Virus record (IMG/VR): IMGVR_UViG_3300023174_005200 | Coordinates: 1 to 39,070 of that record | Reading direction: 5' to 3' (one strand) | DNA: 39,070 nucleotides | From: a virus | Shown here: piece after piece, positions 33,713 through 39,070 of the stretch | How positions within the stretch are numbered: position 1 is the stretch's first letter | How the letters are laid out: every line of letters starts with the position of its first letter | Translations under genes and position numbers: made by a program | The notes under the pieces: model-generated | What the model was told of the DNA's origin: nothing | The model's database searches: none | The model's input: the letters and a program-made list of their open reading frames with translations, nothing else

Positions 33713-35276
33713 AGAATACAGCAACAAAGGGCATGGGTTCTATCATAGTGTCGCTGTGATCGCGCAGTTGTGTATCTAGCTCTGCGTGATAGCTCTGTAG
33801 TAGTTGCATCATACGCACTGCTAGGATTGTGGCCATGACAAGATCGTCTGTTTCACCTGCTTTTGCCGCATATCCTGCTCCGTGTGCAATAAAGCTCTTG
33901 AGCTCTGTGACAAGACTGGCAGAATATATTTTCATACGCCCTGTTTCTATTAGATTCTTGAGCTTGGCGCAGGCCGCTAGTTTGGGCCTATTTGTGGTGT
34001 TGAATCCTTTGCGATATCTGCGACCACTGCCACCGTTGGGTTCGCTGAGGAAATAGCCTTGTATGTTTTCTTCACCGTATTCTGCTATGGATATCAGTGC
34101 GGCTTCTCCAATGGTGTTGTTTTCCACAGTGAAGTAGATACTTTTTGAATCTTTCACCGACTCGTTGATGTGTCGGCAAACGTCGGCAAGAATGCGCACC
34201 TGGCTTGGAATGTCAGTTCTATTGTGGCGCCACTCTGCCACTTGCTCTGTGGTGTTGGCTTCATATACTTGTATGGCTGCAGGATCTCCTCCTGTACCTA
34301 GGCTAGGATCAAGAGCCACTGCATATATGTTACCCGGTTGTGGTCGTTTGAACCAACGCACCTGTCCTGTTTTATACAAGGGATCCTGAGACGTTAGATC
34401 GATCAGCTTGGTAGGAGCGATCAAGGTTTCATCATCAATGATGAATTCACAGTCCATTTCACGTCGGAAACGTTCTTCGCCAAGTATGGCACGTTGTTGT
34501 GACGCCCAGGCATCGTCTCTGTCAGGATGCTCTCTCCAGAATGCACGGAAAGCACGGAATCCGTTCTGTCCCATTTCTGTGGGGTTGCCGTATTCATCTT
34601 CCAGCTTGTTGGCCATCTTCCAAATCAACGCAAACTGATCTTCGTCTGAGTTGGGTGTTGATGTTATAATTGCTTTACCACCTGTTGACAGTGTGGGTGT
34701 GATGGAAGTCCAAAACTCTTTGGCTATGGTGGGCCGCACGAATGCAAACTCGTCACAGTATAGGAGTGTAATTGACATACCACGACCTGTGTTTTCTGTA
34801 GTGGTTTGCGCTACTATTCGACTGCCGTTGTCAAACTCTATGCTTCCTTTGTTGTAACTTGTTACACCAGCTCGGATGTGATCTGGGCAGGCTTCATAGG
34901 CATAGCGAACACGTTGCATGATCTCCTGTGCGCCCAAATACTTGTGTGCGGCAACTAGAATTGTGGAGTCTGGAACAAACATAGCGTACCACAACAAGTA
35001 ACCAGCTGCCGAGGTCGATTTGCCCGTTTGCCTAGGCATCATGGAGATAGAGAATCTATAATTGTGATATGTTTCTATCAGTCGATCTTGGAATTCGTAG
35101 GGCTGGTACAACATCTTGCCATGCAAAGGATGTTGGATGTAGAAGAAATGGCTCATGAAGTATTGCGGACCTGTTGCGGAGTCAGCACAAGCCACAAATT
35201 CATCTATTTGTTGTTCGGTATAAGGATGCCGTCTATGCGGGGCTTTTACCAGTACACCTTCTAAACTCTTTGACAT
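33711..35276 (-). CDS. 17: Terminase large subunit gp17
   Basis: The DNA-packaging motor and headful nuclease. 521 residues from the ATG at 35276; an upstream GTG at 35300 is less likely. T4 gp17 has 610. The ATPase has Walker A PRQTGKS at 81-87, Walker B LLYCDEFAF near 177-185, and a coupling ITSTPN motif near 208. The C-terminal RNase H-like nuclease has ALDPSLGTGG, TVENN and GETDDLVMA, supplying the acidic residues. It is divergent from an HNH gene, a linkage known for phage packaging modules. Confidence 0.95.
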   Translation of the reverse strand: MSKSLEGVLVKAPHRRHPYTEQQIDEFVACADSATGPQYFMSHFFYIQHPLHGKMLYQPYEFQDRLIETYHNYRFSISMMPRQTGKSTSAAGYLLWYAMFVPDSTILVAAHKYLGAQEIMQRVRYAYEACPDHIRAGVTSYNKGSIEFDNGSRIVAQTTTENTGRGMSITLLYCDEFAFVRPTIAKEFWTSITPTLSTGGKAIITSTPNSDEDQFALIWKMANKLEDEYGNPTEMGQNGFRAFRAFWREHPDRDDAWASQQRAILGEERFRREMDCEFIIDDETLIAPTKLIDLTSQDPLYKTGQVRWFKRPQPGNIYAVALDPSLGTGGDPAAIQVYEANTTEQVAEWRHNRTDIPSQVRILADVCRHINESVKDSKSIYFTVENNTIGEAALISIAEYGEENIQGYFLSEPNGGSGRRYRKGFNTTNRPKLAACAKLKNLIETGRMKIYSASLVTELKSFIAHGAGYAAKAGETDDLVMATILAVRMMQLLQSYHAELDTQLRDHSDTMIEPMPFVAVF

Positions 35277-35301
35277 ACAATTACTTACCAAAATATACAC
35301 A

Positions 35302-35309
35302 CATAAATA
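35302..35309 (+). promoter_or_regulatory. Late-like box before the HNH gene
   Basis: CATAAATA on the plus strand, 5 bases before the ATG at 35315; with T4 spacing the transcript would begin at the ATG. Confidence 0.4.
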
Positions 35310-35314
35310 TTCTT

Positions 35315-35851
35315 ATGAGCGATACGCTAATACTAGCGCCGGACTATCAACCGGTCAACTACTTGCCACTTTCAACCATAGATTGGCAAACTGCTATTAA
35401 ACTGTTCTTCCTGGACAAAATCCAAGTGTTGGAATGGTATGATGATTGGACTGTACGCAGTGCTCGACTAGAGATGCGGGTGCCCGCTGTGGCCGTGACC
35501 AAACGAGGTTTTGGTAAAAACGGAGGCATGCGGTTCAGTAGACAGAATCTATATCTACGTGACTTGTTTACTTGCCAATATTGCAATGATACTTTCAACG
35601 GCAAAGAACTAACCATAGACCATGTGCTACCTCGTAGCCACGGTGGTGTTACCAGTTGGGAAAATTGTGTCACAGCATGTAAAGAGTGCAATGCTGAAAA
35701 AGGATCAAAGATCTGGAGACCAAACAAAACTCCAGTGAAACCCAATTACTGGGCCTTGGTTAATTCCGTGAAAAGCACTTATACAGGTGTGCGTCATCCC
35801 AGCTGGAATGCTTACCTAGGCCTTAAAGAATCAAAATCCAAAGTTATTTAA
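35315..35851 (+). CDS. HNH endonuclease
   Basis: 178 residues from the ATG at 35315. CQYC at 87-90 and CKEC at 122-125 form the structural zinc site. IDHVLPRSHGG at 101-111 holds the first catalytic residues, and WENCVTAC, with Asn117, completes the HNH site. The N-terminal 80 residues (LAPDYQPVNYLPLSTIDW) belong to the type seen in free-standing HNH proteins of phages and bacteria. Its place beside gp17 suggests a role in packaging or genome processing, or it may be a homing nuclease. It is convergent with the nuclease at 35844 by 8 bases. Confidence 0.88.
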   Translation: MSDTLILAPDYQPVNYLPLSTIDWQTAIKLFFLDKIQVLEWYDDWTVRSARLEMRVPAVAVTKRGFGKNGGMRFSRQNLYLRDLFTCQYCNDTFNGKELTIDHVLPRSHGGVTSWENCVTACKECNAEKGSKIWRPNKTPVKPNYWALVNSVKSTYTGVRHPSWNAYLGLKESKSKVI

Positions 35852-36548
35852 AAGGAAAACGCATACCAGTGGCCTCTTCCACTGCTGGTAGAGGCACTTG
35901 ATACTTGGGCAAGTCTGCCACGGGTAATGCGGCATTGGGCATCAAGTATGCCATTGTTTGTCCAGATGTCTTTTCGTGTATGACTTTGTATAGGCGTGTG
36001 GGTATGCCCAGACCGTTGCCTGTCACAGGATGGCCAGGATCAAAAATGCCACCAGAGATGATGTAAAAGTCACCGCCTTTTGATGCCCAGTCGCGCTCCC
36101 AAGTTTCCAACTGTTTCCAGATCCCACGGTTATTGTTGGCTACCTGTGCGACCATGTTTGACAAGAAGAAACTCTCACTCATGATCTGATCATTTTGAGT
36201 GTTGTTGCCAGCAGGTGCCATGTGTCCTCGATCGTGTGTGCGACCCACAGTGGCGTAGTCTGCTAGTGTAGCTTGGCACTCAGGATGCACAGCAGGATCA
36301 GCTCGGAAGTTATCCTTGCGTTTGGCTGGTCCTGTCATGGCAGCCACTGTGAGATGTTCAAACACAGCCACAGGCGCTTTGACTGAACAACGATGGATCA
36401 CGGCATAGTTGGTCTTGCATAACTCTTGATCTCCGGGCTGTGCTTGATAAGCAGGTGTGCCATGACTGGTAAACTGTGGGCACTGAGCATTGATCTGTGC
36501 AAACACAGATAACGGAACAAATAGTAGAACAAATAATAGTTTTTTCAT
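35844..36548 (-). CDS. Secreted DNA/RNA non-specific endonuclease (NUC family)
   Basis: 234 residues. Residues 1-17 are a signal peptide (KK, a hydrophobic stretch and SVFA at a likely cut after residue 17). The catalytic DRGHMAPAGN begins with D106-RGH109, and FFLSNMVAQ and NNNRGIWKQLE supply the Asn that holds the magnesium ion. This is the beta-beta-alpha-metal family of Serratia and Anabaena nucleases. Three Cys pairs could form disulfides after export. It starts just after the fibre gene's stop, within a structural block. A role in degrading DNA outside or in the periplasm is likely. Confidence 0.9.
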   Translation of the reverse strand: MKKLLFVLLFVPLSVFAQINAQCPQFTSHGTPAYQAQPGDQELCKTNYAVIHRCSVKAPVAVFEHLTVAAMTGPAKRKDNFRADPAVHPECQATLADYATVGRTHDRGHMAPAGNNTQNDQIMSESFFLSNMVAQVANNNRGIWKQLETWERDWASKGGDFYIISGGIFDPGHPVTGNGLGIPTRLYKVIHEKTSGQTMAYLMPNAALPVADLPKYQVPLPAVEEATGMRFPFK

Positions 36549-36550
36549 TT

Positions 36551-38137
36551 TTATATCTCAAAGAATCCTACATCGCCGCCCAGCTTTACATTGTTTGAAT
36601 CTGCCGTAACACAAACGCACAAAACATCGCTGTTTCCAGCAATAGTTCTACCTATCTGCCAACGGAATAAGTCTCCGGCCAAAGACACAGGTTCACCTTT
36701 GTTTACTACGTATCCAGAACCTAAAACAGTACCGCCTGTAACTGTGACGTTGGATGTTGTTGATTGGGTAAATGTTGTGACATTAGACCAGGTTGGTGCA
36801 ACACTGAATGTAGGGTTGAGTATTAGTCTCCACTGCATGTTTTGATTACTGTCGCTGAGTACGTTGACATTGTCAAGGTATACTACTTTGTTATAGTTTA
36901 TACCGTCAGTGCCCAATCGTAAACTAACTGAGTTATAAAATGTTCCAGCAGTGGACATAGTATAATAAGTCAACCCGCGGCCGGTGAATTGTTGTTCAGC
37001 GGATGGTGCGTATCCGCCCGATGATATAACACTGGAGCAAATCTGTTTCATCGAAGCTCCGGTGGTAGTACCTGTATTTGTTATTTCTAATCTTATACTT
37101 TGTTGGGCACTTTGCATGTAAGTAGAAGTATCTATGTTTGCATGATCAAATCTATGTGCAAAGTAATAGGTTCCTTCTATGATAAATCCGCAGAATACAC
37201 TACCTACACCTAGCCATTCAATGGCTGTGTAAAGTATTTGTACTTTGGAAAGATTGATGTCTATTCCGCTGGGTCCTGCACCATTTAGCGGATCAATATT
37301 CCAGGAACTTTGTTGTACTCGAGTTTCGGTATAGGTTGACGAGCCTGTTTGTTTTCTTATGACCAAATAATAGGTACCGCCATTGTCTTCAAGATACACG
37401 CCGTTGTATGCTGTAAAATATCCTATGCGCTGGCGCAGATTAGGTTGACTATTAGCAAAAGCAAAAGTTTCAAATATCTCTAATGCCTTGCCAGGTTGAT
37501 AAGGAAAAGTTCTATAACTTTGACGCACAACTTGATCTCCAGAGGCTGTGCCTACTGTCATCGAAACTGCACTTGAATATACGTCGTACGATGTAGATCC
37601 AGTACCTGTAAGGGCTGTGTCAAACTTTCCGTTGTCTGCTGATCCAATAAATGCTGAATCAAACAATGTATAAGGTTCAGCAACACGCAAGCGACCAAAA
37701 GCATCTATACTGCCAGCTCCTAACGAAGCACTAATATTGCCACCTGTCACTGACACGTTGCCAGATACGTTCCAAGGGTCTGTACCTTGTACAACTTTTA
37801 CGTTGCCAGTGATACCTGCAATGTTACCGGTGATACCTGCAATATTGCCAACGACTCCAACATTGCCCGATGTAACTACCACATTGCCTTCGACCATCCA
37901 GGGATCTGTGCCTTGATATACCGTGACGTTGCCTGCTTCTACTGTAACAGGCAAAGTATTGCCTGTTAAATCAACATTGCCCAGGGCACCAATGGAAACG
38001 TTACCCACTGAGACGTTGCCAATCAGCGCGGCATTAGTCCGGACAAATACATTGCCTGTGGCTTCGTCAAGTTCCAGGGCCTGCGTTATATTACGCAGGT
38101 ACCATGGTGCGACTTCTGTGGGATTTGGTGTTGCCAT
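36551..38137 (-). CDS. Virion fibre/appendage protein with Gly-Asn repeats
   Basis: 528 residues. Residues 28-140 contain many short repeats around GNV and GNI (for example GNIAGIT occurring twice in tandem, and two copies of QGTDPW), a pattern that would form a beta-helix or fibre shaft. The rest is beta-rich with a SIDAFGRLRVAEPYTLFDS segment at 150-170 that begins a folded domain, probably a jelly-roll. No Cys-rich or enzymatic motif is seen. It starts with a TAATG junction after the paralogous small protein gene. It probably belongs to the tail fibre, neck or whiskers. Confidence 0.7.
   Translation of the reverse strand: MATPNPTEVAPWYLRNITQALELDEATGNVFVRTNAALIGNVSVGNVSIGALGNVDLTGNTLPVTVEAGNVTVYQGTDPWMVEGNVVVTSGNVGVVGNIAGITGNIAGITGNVKVVQGTDPWNVSGNVSVTGGNISASLGAGSIDAFGRLRVAEPYTLFDSAFIGSADNGKFDTALTGTGSTSYDVYSSAVSMTVGTASGDQVVRQSYRTFPYQPGKALEIFETFAFANSQPNLRQRIGYFTAYNGVYLEDNGGTYYLVIRKQTGSSTYTETRVQQSSWNIDPLNGAGPSGIDINLSKVQILYTAIEWLGVGSVFCGFIIEGTYYFAHRFDHANIDTSTYMQSAQQSIRLEITNTGTTTGASMKQICSSVISSGGYAPSAEQQFTGRGLTYYTMSTAGTFYNSVSLRLGTDGINYNKVVYLDNVNVLSDSNQNMQWRLILNPTFSVAPTWSNVTTFTQSTTSNVTVTGGTVLGSGYVVNKGEPVSLAGDLFRWQIGRTIAGNSDVLCVCVTADSNNVKLGGDVGFFEI
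37740..37990. repeat. DNA repeats encoding the Gly-Asn fibre shaft
   Basis: A tandem 21-base unit (GTGATACCTGCAAT followed by a 7-base remainder) and two imperfect copies of the segment for QGTDPW lie here. They follow the protein repeats and are not a CRISPR array. Confidence 0.6.
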
Positions 38138-38523
38138 TATCGTGGGTATCCCTTAAATGGTTTGATTGGACTTACTTTGTCAACAAATGCTGGTTCGTCG
38201 CTCTGTGGAGTGCTAACTAGCTTTTTGCCGCCGGGTGTCTTGGTCATCCTCAATGCTTGGTCAATGATGGGATCTACAGTGTTGTTGAATCCTGCTATCA
38301 CACCATTTTCACCAAAAGCTGTTTCTGATGTCCACTCAGGGCGATTGGGATTTACGGTGTCAGGCTGTGCATCACTGCGGGCTCTGGCTATGGCCACACC
38401 AAAGCGATAATTCTTGTAAGGATCGGCTGCGCTGAGCCCAGGTATTATGTAAGTGTAGCGCATGGGATCTGCCTGCTCAGGTGGCAGATCTTTTTGTTCG
38501 GTTATAAACTCACGAGCTCTCAT
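38137..38523 (-). CDS. Small protein with possible capsid-targeting leader (paralogue A)
   Basis: 128 residues. The N terminus MRAREFITE is the same as in the neighbouring protein at 38520, and both end in SP(I/V)KxFKGYPR. The middle parts differ completely. MRAREFITE is like the short targeting leader of T4 internal proteins (MKTYQEFIAE), and FITE fits the (I/L)xE cleavage pattern of the T4 head protease. If so, the protein would be packaged in the head and processed. It overlaps the next gene by a TAATG junction and the paralogue by an ATGA junction. Confidence 0.6.
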   Translation of the reverse strand: MRAREFITEQKDLPPEQADPMRYTYIIPGLSAADPYKNYRFGVAIARARSDAQPDTVNPNRPEWTSETAFGENGVIAGFNNTVDPIIDQALRMTKTPGGKKLVSTPQSDEPAFVDKVSPIKPFKGYPR

Positions 38524-38939
38524 CGTGGATATCCTTTAAATGCTTTGACGGGACTTTTTATATTGGTATCAGTGGGTTCCTGGCTACCCGGAGGAGCTAT
38601 GTTGCGTATTCTACCGCCTAAGCGTTTGGCCGCGTATTTGATTTTCTCATCATCTTCGTCTGTGTAACCAGATAAGATAGGACTGTTAGCGATGTATGAC
38701 TCCTCATCGGCTATATCTTGTGTGGGGCCGCCTGCCATGATCATACCCATACGATACAGGTCATAGTATTTGTCAAGATTATCTATGGCCATGGCACCTG
38801 GACTAGTAGCCACGTACCAGTTGTCAGGATGACCTTTGTGGTGCTTGCCACGTGATCGTCTACGGCCAGTAGACTGATCGTGGTCAAGGGCATCGAAACT
38901 CTGACCACCATCCTCAGTGATAAACTCACGTGCTCGCAT
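38520..38939 (-). CDS. Small protein with possible capsid-targeting leader (paralogue B)
   Basis: 139 residues. It shares the MRAREFITE N terminus and the SPVKAFKGYPR C terminus with the protein at 38137. The middle is basic at first (GRRRSRGKHHKGHP) and then acidic (YTDEDDEKIKYAAKRLGG), unlike that of its paralogue. The basic stretch could bind packaged DNA. The head-protein reading is inference from the N terminus; no known enzyme domain is seen. It is preceded by the end of a virion protein gene, with ATG two bases before that gene's stop. Confidence 0.6.
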   Translation of the reverse strand: MRAREFITEDGGQSFDALDHDQSTGRRRSRGKHHKGHPDNWYVATSPGAMAIDNLDKYYDLYRMGMIMAGGPTQDIADEESYIANSPILSGYTDEDDEKIKYAAKRLGGRIRNIAPPGSQEPTDTNIKSPVKAFKGYPR

Positions 38940-38941
38940 GG

Positions 38942-39070
38942 TTAGAACACGCTTTCTTGAGCCGAGCTTGCTGTTCCTAATTCAAGTGCAGTGAATGGGG
39001 TTCCTGTCACAGTGACTTTGTTTCCAGCACCGGCATAGACTTCAAACACAGTGTTGGCTGGTATGTTGAT
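38942..39070 (-). CDS. C terminus of a virion protein (5' part outside window)
   Basis: Only the last 42 residues are visible (INIPANTVFEVYAGAGNKV, then a Thr/Ala-rich stretch ending SAQESVF). They read without a stop to the edge of the window. The composition is typical of a beta-rich structural protein, but the piece is too short to name. It is followed directly by the paralogue B gene. Confidence 0.6.
   Translation of the reverse strand: MNIPANTVFEVYAGAGNKVTVTGTPFTALELGTASSAQESVF

Noticed and set aside
35315-35851. HNH gene as part of an intron or inserted homing element
   Set aside because: No interrupted gene, exon pieces or intron structure can be seen at its borders, and HNH genes next to terminase are common in phages.
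37740-37990. CRISPR-like repeats
   Set aside because: The repeats are in frame within a coding gene, have no unique spacers of constant length and encode Gly-Asn fibre repeats.

Overview
The window is part of the genome of a T4-like tailed phage (myovirus type), probably from an aquatic environment and infecting a Gram-negative bacterium. The evidence is a T4-type set of core genes: gp17 large terminase, gp32 single-strand binding protein, UvsX, UvsY, UvsW, gp41 helicase and a gp61-type primase. T4-like late promoter boxes (TATAAATA and close variants) and near-consensus sigma-70 promoters are also present. No rRNA, tRNA, integrase, insertion sequence or CRISPR array is visible. The host cannot be named from this sequence: base composition is moderate and no photosynthesis or other host-telling gene is present.

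Layout, read in the direction of transcription, which is mostly the minus strand. (1) 39070-35844 is a late/virion block: the end of a structural gene, two small paralogous proteins with a possible capsid-targeting N terminus, a Gly-Asn repeat fibre-like protein and a secreted NUC-type nuclease. (2) 35315-35851 (+) is an HNH nuclease divergent from gp17. After gp17 come a conserved unknown protein and a 2-oxoglutarate oxygenase-like gene, which converges on a second oxygenase gene on the plus strand. (3) 31055-21431 is one long operon that starts with recombination genes (gp32, uvsX, a small acidic protein, a radical SAM enzyme, uvsY). It runs without a visible terminator into glycan genes: glycosyltransferases, a nucleotidyltransferase-cupin fusion and methyltransferases. 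(4) 20689-21462 (+) and 20670-19109 (-) add three more glycosyltransferases. (5) 18958-18494 is a small virion-like gene with its own late promoter. (6) 18202-17180 is an AAA ATPase behind three tandem sigma-70 promoters and followed by a strong terminator. (7) 17060-9016 is an operon of radical SAM, SGNH hydrolase, UvsW, methyltransferase, two small genes (one perhaps clamp loader gp62), a zinc-finger protein, a glycosyltransferase, a miniature DnaE-like protein and an SGNH hydrolase. (8) 8668-9045 (+) is a lone plus-strand gene. (9) 8645-1 is an operon headed by a virion protein that continues through SGNH hydrolases, primase, gp41, a radical SAM enzyme, a reductase-like protein and a nucleotidyltransferase.

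The strongest unexpected feature is the 189-residue protein at 9704-10273. It appears to keep the signature motifs of the palm and fingers of bacterial DNA polymerase III alpha (family C), including the three catalytic aspartates, in about one sixth of the normal length. The second is the repeated interleaving of five SGNH hydrolase-like proteins and three radical SAM proteins among the core replication and recombination genes, together with at least eight glycosyltransferase-like genes. This suggests a phage-encoded modification system for a glycan, the virion or DNA, made alongside replication. All functions are read from motifs by eye; no database search was run.
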